From: an uncultured Eubacteriales bacterium
Lineage (GTDB): Bacteria > Bacillota > Clostridia > Oscillospirales > Oscillospiraceae
Direction: 5' to 3'
Assembly: GCA_900319695.1 (NCBI GenBank)
Contig: ONPN01000042.1
Span: 1 to 44,324 of the forward strand
Length of the DNA: 44,324 nt
The notes below the pieces were generated by a model that worked only from the letters and a program-made list of their open reading frames with translations, did not search any database and had not been told where the DNA came from. The position numbers and the translations under genes were made by a program. Positions 15,418-22,745 of the stretch are shown here, one piece after another. How positions within the stretch are numbered: position 1 is the first letter of the stretch; each line of letters begins with the position of its first letter.

Positions 15418-16796
15418 AATGGGTAGGTGGATGTCCGATCCAGGGGGTAGTAGCTGTAGAGCTCGTTCTCCGGCAGCTCGCCCCGGCCGAGGGCCCAGTC
15501 GATCATGCCGTACTGCATGGCGTCGGTGATGACGCCGTAGTGTCCGCCCCAGGCGCACTCCACGATGGTGACGTCGCAGCCGTGGGCGACCATGAGCTGG
15601 ATGGCGCGTTTGTTCATGCCCACGCCGCCGAACTCGAGGAACATAAAGCGCGTCCCCGCCTTCGCCGCGCTGTCGCATTGTTCGGGCGTGAGGGTGTGGC
15701 TCTCCACCTCCCAGTGCATGCCGGCGTCAAAGGTCAGCACCGTTTTCGCCGCGAGGCCGTGGTTTTCATACAGGATGGCCGCGGCCTGGCTCGCGGTGTA
15801 CGCGCCCATGCTGGCCCCGCAGAGGACCAGATCGTGCAGGAAGACGTTGTTCTCGATCGCCGCCTGCTCGAGCGCGCGGTAGGAGTCCTCGACCTTGAGC
15901 GGCACCGCACCGAAGCCGTTGGCGTAGCACATGAGCATGATGGCGTTCGGCGGGTCGGCGGCGTAGACGTATTCGGTCAGGTAGCCGTTGGCCAGGGCCT
16001 CGTCATAGCCGCCGGGGTAGAAGATGAGGCAGGTGGTCTCCGGCCCCGCGTCCTTGGGGACGTAGATGAGCCCCAGGCGGTGGTAGTACAAAATACCCTT
16101 GCCGAGGTCGGTCCCGGCGTACTCGGAGTAGCGCACCGGCTCGTCCGTCCCTTCGGCCACAGTGACGATGCGCTCCAGGCAGCGCTTCAAAAGCAGGGGG
16201 CCGTCGCGGTAGTCGCCCAGCTCGTTCCAGAGCTTCACGGCATCGTCCATGCGGCAGGCGTAGGTCGCCGCGAGCGCCTGCCCGTACAGCGCCTCGCGGT
16301 AGGCCGCGATCCGCTCCGCCGCGTCCTCATACTCCCCCAGCGACTCCATCAGAGAGATTGCCTCGCCATAGCGCGTATCCGCCGCATAGGCTTCCGCCCG
16401 GCGATAGTCACACTCGAGCACGCGGGCGGCGGCGTCCCCATAATCGCCGAGGGCGAGGAAGGCGTCCCTGGCGTCGAGATACGCCCCGGTGTCCAGCAGG
16501 GCCTCCGCCGCCCGGTAGTCGGCCTCCAGCCCCAGGCGGGTAAGCTCCGCCTCGCAGTCGCTCACCTTCTCTTCAAGGCCGAGAGCATCATACGCCTCGC
16601 GCGCCGCGGCGTAGTCCTCCGCGGCATAGAGGGCCTCCGCCCTCTCAAACGCCACGCGGTACTGCCGCGCCTGCCAGAGGCGCCATCCGAAGAAGCCGAG
16701 GCACACGGCGGCGAGCAGCGCCAGCCCCGCAATCAGAAGGCGCGTCCCCCCTCGGCCGCCCTTTTCACGTCTCTCCATACTCTGTTTCCGATCCAT
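15414..16796 (-). CDS. membrane-anchored TPR-like protein with alpha/beta-hydrolase domain
   Basis: A 460-residue protein with one N-terminal membrane helix (about 19-41) and the rest probably extracellular. Residues 45-205 are helical repeats of the TPR/SEL1 kind (repeated A-L-x-x-L-G-x-Y-x-D-A pattern). Residues 225-460 look like an alpha/beta hydrolase: strand CLIFYPGGYDE, the nucleophile elbow GASMG with Ser329, a candidate acid Asp357 in LTFDAGMHWE and His419 in GGHYGVITD. The substrate is unknown; an esterase or peptidase acting on envelope material is possible. Start follows GGGAG by 7 bases. It is transcribed alone from a promoter at 16835-16863 and ends in triple-hairpin copy B, which could act as its 3' end. 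Confidence 0.75.
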   Translation of the reverse strand: MDRKQSMERREKGGRGGTRLLIAGLALLAAVCLGFFGWRLWQARQYRVAFERAEALYAAEDYAAAREAYDALGLEEKVSDCEAELTRLGLEADYRAAEALLDTGAYLDARDAFLALGDYGDAAARVLECDYRRAEAYAADTRYGEAISLMESLGEYEDAAERIAAYREALYGQALAATYACRMDDAVKLWNELGDYRDGPLLLKRCLERIVTVAEGTDEPVRYSEYAGTDLGKGILYYHRLGLIYVPKDAGPETTCLIFYPGGYDEALANGYLTEYVYAADPPNAIMLMCYANGFGAVPLKVEDSYRALEQAAIENNVFLHDLVLCGASMGAYTASQAAAILYENHGLAAKTVLTFDAGMHWEVESHTLTPEQCDSAAKAGTRFMFLEFGGVGMNKRAIQLMVAHGCDVTIVECAWGGHYGVITDAMQYGMIDWALGRGELPENELYSYYPLDRTSTYPF

Positions 16797-16834
16797 TTTG
16801 TTCTCCCGTGCGTTTAAAGAAAAAAATTTATCCT

Positions 16835-16863
16835 ATTTTACAACCGCCAGGCCCGCCGCGCAA
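16835..16863 (-). promoter_or_regulatory. promoter of the TPR-hydrolase gene
   Basis: Minus-strand TTGCGC (16863-16858), 17 bases, TAAAAT (16840-16835), about 39 bases before the ATG at 16796. Confidence 0.5.
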
Positions 16864-16891
16864 GCCCTTCTTGTTTCATAAAGAAGGCTCT

Positions 16892-17037
16892 AAGGCAACA
16901 CCGCACAATCCGCCTGCGGCATCTCCTGGAAAATTTGTGCCCTGATTTCGTCACTTTTTCTTGAGGTACACAAAGTACATCTGCGAAAAAAAGGCATTTT
17001 ATAAGGCGAGTTTTTCCCCTCCGCGCTCTTACTGGCA
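16892..17037. repeat. TTGA/TGC-loop palindromic repeat, copy 1 (right end degraded)
   Basis: Starts AAGGCAACACCGCACAATCCG and shares most of its length with the element at 28809-28975. The apical hairpin is TTTTTC-TTGA-GGTAC-ACAAA-GTAC-ATC-TGC-GAAAAA (16955-16990). The right inverted arm present in the other copy is lost here. It forms the left part of the 398-base gap before the polysaccharide operon. Confidence 0.65.
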
Positions 17038-17081
17038 GCAGCCTGGAGAGCCTTACAAAAAAAATCAGCTTTTCTCTCTCT

Positions 17082-17109
17082 TTGAATCTTGTTTTCCTTA
17101 TAATATTAT
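17082..17109 (+). promoter_or_regulatory. likely promoter of the polysaccharide operon
   Basis: TTGAAT (17082-17087), 16 bases, TATTAT (17104-17109), within an AT-rich stretch (17040-17130) unlike the GC-rich surroundings. Other TATAAT-like words overlap (17099-17104), so the exact -10 is uncertain. Confidence 0.4.
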
Positions 17110-17194
17110 GTTATATTATAAGATGCGTATGTTACTTTACCGGTTCACGCAACTTGTCATTACCATCATTACAACATTTACGGAGATAAGCCAC

Positions 17195-18484
17195 ATGTGG
17201 GAAAAACGAAGCGTGGGTAAAACCATTCTGAACATTCTGGTTTTTTTGATAATCGCGGTTCTTGCGGGCGGTCTTTACTATGCTATGCAGCGGGTTCAGG
17301 CAAACAGTGCCGAGCATGACAAGGAACTCTCCCAACTCTACGAACAGCAGAAGCAAGTGCAGGAGGAAGCCCGTCAGGAGTCGGCCCTCTGGGTTCAGGC
17401 GGAATACGAGAAAGATATGGAAACCGTGGCAAAGTACATGCCCGGTATCGTCTGCTGGGGCGACAACACGACCGCCGCGGCTTTTGGCTCGCTGAACTAT
17501 CCGTACGTCCTGCAGACCTATATCAACACATACATATGCGATACATACGACTTTGTCTCTACATTGGACACCTCTGCCGCGCTTCCGCGCATGGACTGGG
17601 ATCAGTTTAAGTTCAGTATCCCGGTAGTGAATATGGGCGCAGGCAAGGAGACCACCTATACGATTCTGGGCCGCGCGGGCGCGATCCCCTATGTTTTGGG
17701 TGAGGACATTGTCATCCCCGCCGAATGCGAGCCGGTCAAGGTCTATCTTTTGTCCGAAGGCGGGCAGATCGTCAATCCGCTTACCGGCGGTGACGCGGGC
17801 GTCAACCCCGTCACCATAGAGGGGATTGAAGGAACGCTCACAATCAACTCCGAGGACTACAGCTACGGCGGGATGCTCCACTATACCTTTACACGCGCGA
17901 CCCCCGGCGAAGAGACGCCGGCCCCCAAAGGAACCGTAGTCAAGACCGCCGCGACCGATCTCTACAAAGATTACATCAGCGTGATTCTCATCGGCATCTA
18001 CGGCGAATTTACTAACGCGGACGATCTGGTCAAGCAGGTACGCACGCTGCTGTCAAGGCAGACAAACAATCCGGAGCGTTTCATCGTGCTCGGCCCCTAT
18101 GTTGCCAACGCCTACGCCTACTCCAGTTATCAGCTTGACGCCGTTGACACCGCCATGCAGCAGGCTTTCGACAACCGCTATATCAGCATCCGCAAATACC
18201 TCGTCGGCGACGGCTACATCGACGCCGGCCTCTCGCCGACACATGACGACGGGTACTACACTTCGCAGTACATTGTTCCGCCGACTTTCAAGACCGGCAC
18301 GGACAGCATTGAGCTCAACAGCATCGCGCATAAGCTGATCGGCAAGCTGATTTTCAACCGTATGCAGAGTCTCGGCTATTTCGACGAGATCAGTGAGGAA
18401 CTGCACCTCAGCGAGGTCACCAACCGCATACTCAAGGACAACCCCGGCTACTTTGAAACCGTCATCCAGAACATTCTGAAATAA
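17195..18484 (+). CDS. membrane-anchored SGNH-hydrolase-like protein with degenerate catalytic blocks
   Basis: A 429-residue protein with one membrane helix (about 10-31), a short coiled coil (about 38-75) and an SGNH/GDSL-like domain (84-390) probably outside the cell. Family landmarks are visible but altered: block I is CWGDNTT (Asn91 where the nucleophile Ser is expected), block II NMGAGKE, block III LIGIYG (Tyr269 where the oxyanion Asn is expected), block V DSIELNS (Glu373 where the catalytic His is expected). It may therefore bind rather than cut, perhaps sensing or presenting a glycan. The start was set at the ATG 9 bases after GGAG, giving a clean N-terminal anchor; earlier in-frame starts lie in a repeat. 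It opens an operon with Wzz-, BY-kinase- and phosphatase-type genes, with 36 bases to the next gene. Confidence 0.75.
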   Translation: MWEKRSVGKTILNILVFLIIAVLAGGLYYAMQRVQANSAEHDKELSQLYEQQKQVQEEARQESALWVQAEYEKDMETVAKYMPGIVCWGDNTTAAAFGSLNYPYVLQTYINTYICDTYDFVSTLDTSAALPRMDWDQFKFSIPVVNMGAGKETTYTILGRAGAIPYVLGEDIVIPAECEPVKVYLLSEGGQIVNPLTGGDAGVNPVTIEGIEGTLTINSEDYSYGGMLHYTFTRATPGEETPAPKGTVVKTAATDLYKDYISVILIGIYGEFTNADDLVKQVRTLLSRQTNNPERFIVLGPYVANAYAYSSYQLDAVDTAMQQAFDNRYISIRKYLVGDGYIDAGLSPTHDDGYYTSQYIVPPTFKTGTDSIELNSIAHKLIGKLIFNRMQSLGYFDEISEELHLSEVTNRILKDNPGYFETVIQNILK

Positions 18485-18520
18485 TCGCGCCTTTTTGAGC
18501 CGCAGTCTACAGGAGGAATT

Positions 18521-19291
18521 ATGAACGGACAGGCAGAATTTGAAATAGACATTTTTAAGCTGATCAGAACGCTGTGGAGCAAGATTCTGATTATCATCCT
18601 GGCCGCTGTTCTGGTGGGTACTGCGGCTTTCGGCTACACCTATATGTTCATGGCGCCGACCTATGAGGCCACCGTCTCTCTCTATGTCAACAACAGCTCC
18701 ATCAACATCGGCTCCATCAGGTATTCGGTCACGGCCTCGGAGCTAAGCACATCCAGCGCCCTTGTCAACACCTATATCTACATACTGCGCTCCAGAACCA
18801 CGCTGGAGGATGTGGCCGCCAAAGCCGGGGTATCCTACGGTCCCGGTGCTCTCCGCAGCATGCTGAGCATTAGTACTATTGAAAACACCTCTGCCTTTAA
18901 CGTCACTGTCACGAGTCACAGCCCCACTGAGGCCGAACTGATTGCCAACACGATCGCATCCGTCCTGCCGGAGCGTATCGCGGAGATCGTTGACGGCAGC
19001 AGCGTCCGCATCGTGGACTACGCCATTGTTCCCAGCAGCCGCTCCGGTCCCGACTTTATTACCAATATGCTGATCGGCTTTGCCGCCGGTGCCGTACTCG
19101 CCATTGCCCTCATCGCACTCAAGTTCTTCATTGACGAGCAAAATGACGCCATGATCCACTCCGCAGATGAGCTGCGCGCGATGTATCCTGACATCTCGGT
19201 GCTTGCGCTCATCCCGGATATGCGGCTTTCGGAAAAGAAGGGCTATTACTACTCCTCCTATTACGGGGACAAGAAAGGAAAGGAGGCCTGA
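18521..19291 (+). CDS. Wzz/YveK-family chain-length determinant (kinase modulator)
   Basis: A 256-residue membrane protein with helices at about 22-43 and 178-200 flanking an extracellular Wzz domain. A proline/serine-rich motif precedes the second helix (YAIVPSSRSGPD), as usual for polysaccharide co-polymerases. The cytoplasmic tail ends in a Tyr cluster (KKGYYYSSYYGDKK) that may contact or be phosphorylated by the kinase. In Firmicutes this protein is the transmembrane activator of the separate BY-kinase, which is the next gene, 6 bases on. The start is supported by AGGAGGAATT directly before ATG. Confidence 0.9.
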   Translation: MNGQAEFEIDIFKLIRTLWSKILIIILAAVLVGTAAFGYTYMFMAPTYEATVSLYVNNSSINIGSIRYSVTASELSTSSALVNTYIYILRSRTTLEDVAAKAGVSYGPGALRSMLSISTIENTSAFNVTVTSHSPTEAELIANTIASVLPERIAEIVDGSSVRIVDYAIVPSSRSGPDFITNMLIGFAAGAVLAIALIALKFFIDEQNDAMIHSADELRAMYPDISVLALIPDMRLSEKKGYYYSSYYGDKKGKEA

Positions 19292-19297
19292 TTTTGA

Positions 19298-20059
19298 ATG
19301 GACGAAAAGGAAATGCAAAAGCGCTCTCACCGGCGTGAAAAGACCTGCGAAAATCTGAGCTTTGCTGCCAAGGAAGCCTTTAAGCGTCTGCGCACCAACG
19401 TCGTGATGCGCTTTGTGGACGGCGACAATCCCGGCCATATCATCGGCGTGACCAGTTCCCAGCCCTCAGAGGGCAAGAGCACTGTCTCCATCAATCTCGT
19501 TTATTCGCTGGCAGAGCTCGGAAAACGGGTGCTGCTGGTGGACGCGGACATGCGCCGCTCCTCCATCCATACGAAGCTTGGTTTTCCAAAAGAACCCGGC
19601 CTGAGCAATCTGATGGCAGGCGATAATTCAATCAACGCCGTGCTCAGAAAATACCAGAGCAGCAAGGGCAACGTCAGCTTTGACGTAATCACCGGCGGCG
19701 TGCCGCCCTCTAATCCCTCCGAAATTTTGAATTCAAAGCGTATGGAGACTTTTCTGAAAACGCTGGTTACCGCCTATGACTATGTGATTTTGGATCTGCC
19801 TCCTGTCGCCGTTGTGACTGACGCTGTCGCGATCTCTTCCCAGACGGACGGCATGATCTTTGTGATACGCGAAGACCACTGCCCGCGTGGCCTGCTGGCC
19901 GACTGTGTGACCCAGCTCCAGGAAGTGAAGGCGAACATTCTCGGCTTTGTTGTCAACGGCGCGCTTGAGGGCGTTGGCAAAAAATACGGCTACGGGAAAG
20001 GCTACTACGGAAAAGGGTATTACGGCAATTACGGTAATTACGGCAATTACGGTTCATGA
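19298..20059 (+). CDS. CpsD/CapB-family bacterial tyrosine kinase
   Basis: A 253-residue cytosolic BY-kinase. Walker A is SQPSEGKST (Lys60), Walker A' VLLVDADMR (about 79-87), Walker B YVILDLPPV. The N-terminal EAFKRLRTNV motif mediates oligomer formation. The C-terminal tail (about 228-253) is a Gly/Tyr cluster with some ten tyrosines, the autophosphorylation region. At DNA level its end is three 9-base units (AATTACGGY) encoding Asn-Tyr-Gly. AGGAGG lies 11 bases before the ATG. Its last codons overlap the phosphatase gene by 4 bases (ATGA). It would regulate polysaccharide export or polymerisation together with the Wzz protein and phosphatase; no glycosyltransferases are nearby. Confidence 0.93.
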   Translation: MDEKEMQKRSHRREKTCENLSFAAKEAFKRLRTNVVMRFVDGDNPGHIIGVTSSQPSEGKSTVSINLVYSLAELGKRVLLVDADMRRSSIHTKLGFPKEPGLSNLMAGDNSINAVLRKYQSSKGNVSFDVITGGVPPSNPSEILNSKRMETFLKTLVTAYDYVILDLPPVAVVTDAVAISSQTDGMIFVIREDHCPRGLLADCVTQLQEVKANILGFVVNGALEGVGKKYGYGKGYYGKGYYGNYGNYGNYGS

Positions 20060-20772
20060 TCGATATACACTCGCATTTTCTTCCGGCCATTGATGACGGT
20101 TCCGACAGCGTCAGAACCAGTCTCTCCATGCTCCGAGAAAGCCGTCGCCAGAATGTCGACCTGATCGCGGCGACGCCGCATTTCTACGCGGACGAGGATG
20201 ATCCTGAGAGCTTTCTGGCGCGGCGGAACGAGGCCTATGCCCGTCTGCAGGCCGCTATGGCTTCGGTTCAGGATAGCTTTCCCCGTATTCTCCTCGGTGC
20301 CGAGATCATGTATTTTCCGGGGATGAGTGTGGCGGACGAGCTGTACGAGCTGCGCCTCGGCAGCGCTCCCCTGCTGCTGATCGAGCCGCCTATGATTCCC
20401 TGGACTGACAGCATGCTTGACGAGATTGAGCTGACCGGTCAGAATCTGCACTGCATCCCGATGATTGCCCATGTGGATCGTTACATGTACATGCTGCGGG
20501 ACAACAGCCTGATCGAACGGCTGGGCCAGCGGCGTTTGCTCACGCAGGTCAACGCCAGTTTCTTTATCCGGCCCATGAGCAGGGCTATTGCGCTGGAGCT
20601 TCTGCGAGACGACAGGATCCACTTTATCGGCTCTGACTGTCACAATATGGGCGAGCGCGCGCCCAACATGGGCACTGCGGCGGAGATCATTGCGGAAAAC
20701 GGCGAAGCAGATAAACTTGAAACACTCGACAGACGTATTCGATTTTTTCTGGAGAAAACAGGCTCTATATAG
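20056..20772 (+). CDS. CpsB/CapC-type PHP-family tyrosine phosphatase
   Basis: A 238-residue metal-dependent phosphatase that resets the BY-kinase. PHP motifs are complete: IDIHSHFLPAIDDGS (His5, His7, Asp13), TPHFYADEDD with a ligand His at 42, a Glu in LGAEIMY, IAHVDRY, and GSDCHN near the C-terminus. Length is typical (about 240-255). The start ATG overlaps the kinase stop, so kinase and phosphatase are made in a coupled way. The operon ends at a strong hairpin 7 bases after the stop. Cleavage of phosphotyrosine is inferred from family; PHP folds also serve in other phosphoesterases. Confidence 0.93.
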   Translation: MIDIHSHFLPAIDDGSDSVRTSLSMLRESRRQNVDLIAATPHFYADEDDPESFLARRNEAYARLQAAMASVQDSFPRILLGAEIMYFPGMSVADELYELRLGSAPLLLIEPPMIPWTDSMLDEIELTGQNLHCIPMIAHVDRYMYMLRDNSLIERLGQRRLLTQVNASFFIRPMSRAIALELLRDDRIHFIGSDCHNMGERAPNMGTAAEIIAENGEADKLETLDRRIRFFLEKTGSI

Positions 20773-20778
20773 CGTATA

Positions 20779-20804
20779 CGCCCCGCTCTTGAAAGAGCGG
20801 GGCG
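20779..20804. terminator. terminator shared by polysaccharide operon and converging gene
   Basis: CGCCCCGCTCTT pairs perfectly with AAGAGCGGGGCG across a 2-base GA turn (or a 4-6-base loop), followed by TAATTCTTGTTATT. Genes on both sides end here, so it probably acts in both directions. Confidence 0.75.
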
Positions 20805-20820
20805 TAATTCTTGTTATTAT

Positions 20821-21153
20821 TCAGCGCAAATGCTCCAGGCGGTCGCGGAGCTGTTTGTTCTGCTTTTTCAGCTCCTCGTTCTGCGCCTCAAGCTGGTCGA
20901 GCTTTTTGTTGATCGGCTCAAGCTGCTTTTTGAGCTCCTTCGACATGGCACGGCGGTACATGCGCATTTCGCTGGCGGTTCCGATCGCCGACCCGGCAAG
21001 GGACACGCCTATGGCTGCGACGGCGATGTGCTTGATATGCTTCGGCTCCATCAGCCAGCTCACGAGCTTGAGCGCCCTGGGGCTGACCGGCAACTGCTCC
21101 ACCAGGGCCTCCTCCGCCCTGGCCGCCATGGCCCTTTTTGCTTTTGTCAACAT
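20821..21153 (-). CDS. small membrane protein with C-terminal coiled coil, unknown function
   Basis: A 110-residue protein I cannot assign to a family. Residues 1-37 are amphipathic and basic; about 38-57 (HIKHIAVAAIGVSLAGSAIG) form a weak membrane helix; residues 62-110 form a charged coiled coil with Leu at heptad spacing (KLDQLEAQNEELKKQNKQL). GGGAGG precedes the ATG by 8 bases, which supports a real gene. It is the last gene of the run that starts with the peptide exporter, 36 bases after the YdcF-type gene. A scaffold or membrane-remodelling role would fit the shape, but nothing proves it. Confidence 0.6.
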   Translation of the reverse strand: MLTKAKRAMAARAEEALVEQLPVSPRALKLVSWLMEPKHIKHIAVAAIGVSLAGSAIGTASEMRMYRRAMSKELKKQLEPINKKLDQLEAQNEELKKQNKQLRDRLEHLR

Positions 21154-21189
21154 GAAGATTTCCTCCCATATACTTTGTATTTGTTCATC

Positions 21190-22398
21190 TTATCCCCCGT
21201 ACACGAGCACGGTCAGCGCGGTGTAGACCGCAGTCAACCCCAGGAGCAGCAGGCCCTGCTTGAGGCGGTGCTCCGTGAGAAGGCCCACGAACTCACGCAC
21301 GGCGGCGTTTGGCCAGAAGTACCACTTTGTCGGCGCGCCCATGCCGACGGCGCGCATCTTGACCTGCCGCGCCTTGAGCCCGGCGCGGAAGACATGATAA
21401 TTTGTTGTGAAAAACGCGACCTTGCCCATGCCCGCAGCCTCGATCTTCGCCTTGGAAAAGCGCATGTTCTCCGCCGTATCGGTGGACTGATCCTCCAGGA
21501 TGATACGCTCGGCCGGGACGCCCTTCGAGAGCAGCCAGTCACGCATGGAGGCGGCCTCCGACTGGACCTCGTCCGGGCCCTGGCCGCCGGAGACCACGAA
21601 GCGCGCCTCCCTGCCCGTCTCCTCACGCTGTCGCTCATCAAAGTGCAGGGCAAGCTCCAGACGGCCTCGGAGCAGCGGCGTGGGCGTGCCGTCCTTTTTC
21701 AGGCCGCAGCCGAGGACGATCAGATAATCCTTGTCGCACTCCGGCACATAGCGCGCGGCGAGCAGATCGGCCACGATCGAGCCGAAGATCATGCACTCAA
21801 AATACAGATAGAAGGCCGCCAGCAGGTTCACGATCAGATTCTCCGCGAGGCTTCCGCCGGTGACGGCGCTGTGGAGATCCAGCACCGCGATCAGCCCCGC
21901 GCCCGCCATGATGAGAAAGGCGAGGATCATGCCGAGGATGTTGACAAAGCGCCGCCCCTCATGCCGAATGAGCGAGACATTGGAGATAAACAGGGCCAGC
22001 GAAAAGCACAGCAGCAGCGGCATGGTCATGAGCATGTAATTTTTGGCGGAGTGGAGCAGCATGAACAGCATCTCCAGCGAGCTGTAGCCGCCGGGCTCCC
22101 GGAAGCAGCGCAGCGTCATGCTCAGGAATGTGATAAGGAGAAAGACGCAGAACAGCGCAAAGCCTGAATACAGAATCGTATTGTAGGAATACGGGTTATA
22201 GCGGAGCTGGCCGAAGAAGGCACGCAGCAGCAGGATCACCGCGCACGCAAAATAGAGCGTGAGGATCAGGCTGCCCCAGCGCAGGCGCAGCGTCTCCTCC
22301 GCGCGCAGGAGCGGCACAAAGCACAGCAGCGCAAGCGCGCTGAGCACCGCGACGCTGTACAGCTTGGGCTTGACGTCTCTCGTATTGAATCTTAGCAT
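21190..22398 (-). CDS. YdcF/SanA-like DUF218 membrane protein
   Basis: A 402-residue membrane protein. The first half has about six helices; the second half (about 220-370) is a DUF218 domain (YLIVLGCGLKKDGTPTPLLRGR, FVVSGGQGPDE, SEAASMRDWLLSKGVP, ILEDQSTDTAENMRFSK), and a last helix lies at about 380-400. Family members are linked to envelope and polysaccharide metabolism, for example cyclic enterobacterial antigen or vancomycin barrier phenotypes, but the reaction is not settled. It follows the precursor peptide gene after a 13-base-pair hairpin. Only a weak purine run (AAGAGAG) lies before the ATG. Linkage to the exporter may be loose. Confidence 0.85.
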   Translation of the reverse strand: MLRFNTRDVKPKLYSVAVLSALALLCFVPLLRAEETLRLRWGSLILTLYFACAVILLLRAFFGQLRYNPYSYNTILYSGFALFCVFLLITFLSMTLRCFREPGGYSSLEMLFMLLHSAKNYMLMTMPLLLCFSLALFISNVSLIRHEGRRFVNILGMILAFLIMAGAGLIAVLDLHSAVTGGSLAENLIVNLLAAFYLYFECMIFGSIVADLLAARYVPECDKDYLIVLGCGLKKDGTPTPLLRGRLELALHFDERQREETGREARFVVSGGQGPDEVQSEAASMRDWLLSKGVPAERIILEDQSTDTAENMRFSKAKIEAAGMGKVAFFTTNYHVFRAGLKARQVKMRAVGMGAPTKWYFWPNAAVREFVGLLTEHRLKQGLLLLGLTAVYTALTVLVYGG

Positions 22399-22428
22399 CT
22401 CTTGCAGCTCTCTTCACCGATAGTTTTG

Positions 22429-22458
22429 CCCGGCGGACGGCCTGAGCCGTCCGCCGGG
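22429..22458. terminator. intercistronic hairpin after the precursor peptide gene
   Basis: CCCGGCGGACGGC pairs perfectly with GCCGTCCGCCGGG over a CTGA loop, 21 bases after the precursor stop. There is no T-tract on either side, so it may stabilise the precursor message or reduce read-through into the YdcF-type gene rather than terminate fully. Confidence 0.5.
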
Positions 22459-22479
22459 TCTTCATGTTTCCGGAGTGCT

Positions 22480-22713
22480 TCAGGGTCTGGTGCTGTAGTC
22501 ACCGACAACGAGTGTAGTGAACGGGATTTCACTGTTCTGCGCTTCATACCCGGGCGGCGGCGTAACTCCAAGGCCGCCGTTCGGCATTCTTCTGCGCACG
22601 AGTCTGACAAACCAGGAGTCACGGTCCAGGCCGTCAGCCCCCTCGTAGAGGCTGGTGCCGCCCATGACCAGATCCAGGATGTCGTCGTCCAACACGGTTT
22701 TCTTGTCTGTCAT
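22480..22713 (-). CDS. double-glycine leader precursor peptide
   Basis: A 77-residue precursor. The leader MTDKKTVLDDDILDLVMGG (1-19) has the acidic/hydrophobic spacing and Gly-Gly end recognised by C39 peptidases, and shares K-T-V-L-x4-L-x2-V-x-GG with the leader of the Cpl-7 protein at 28377-28706. The 58-residue core starts TSLYEGADG, has a basic helix (WFVRLVRRRMPNGG), a PPPGYE turn and no cysteine, so lanthionine or disulfide formation is not expected. No modification enzyme is encoded nearby. The start was chosen at the second of two close ATGs, 7 bases after GGGAGG. It is the last gene of the export operon, 32 bases after the second transporter. A bacteriocin or a signalling peptide are both possible. 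Confidence 0.75.
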   Translation of the reverse strand: MTDKKTVLDDDILDLVMGGTSLYEGADGLDRDSWFVRLVRRRMPNGGLGVTPPPGYEAQNSEIPFTTLVVGDYSTRP

Positions 22714-22745
22714 TGTCATTCCTCCCGATTCGGATTGCTGAGCGT

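Noticed and set aside
16961-17194. 78-residue N-terminal extension of the SGNH-like gene
   Set aside because: Begins inside a dispersed repeat and crosses the AT-rich promoter; the ATG at 17195 has GGAG and gives a clean membrane anchor.
22480-22713. lanthipeptide or thiopeptide precursor
   Set aside because: The core has no cysteine and no modification enzyme is encoded in the window.
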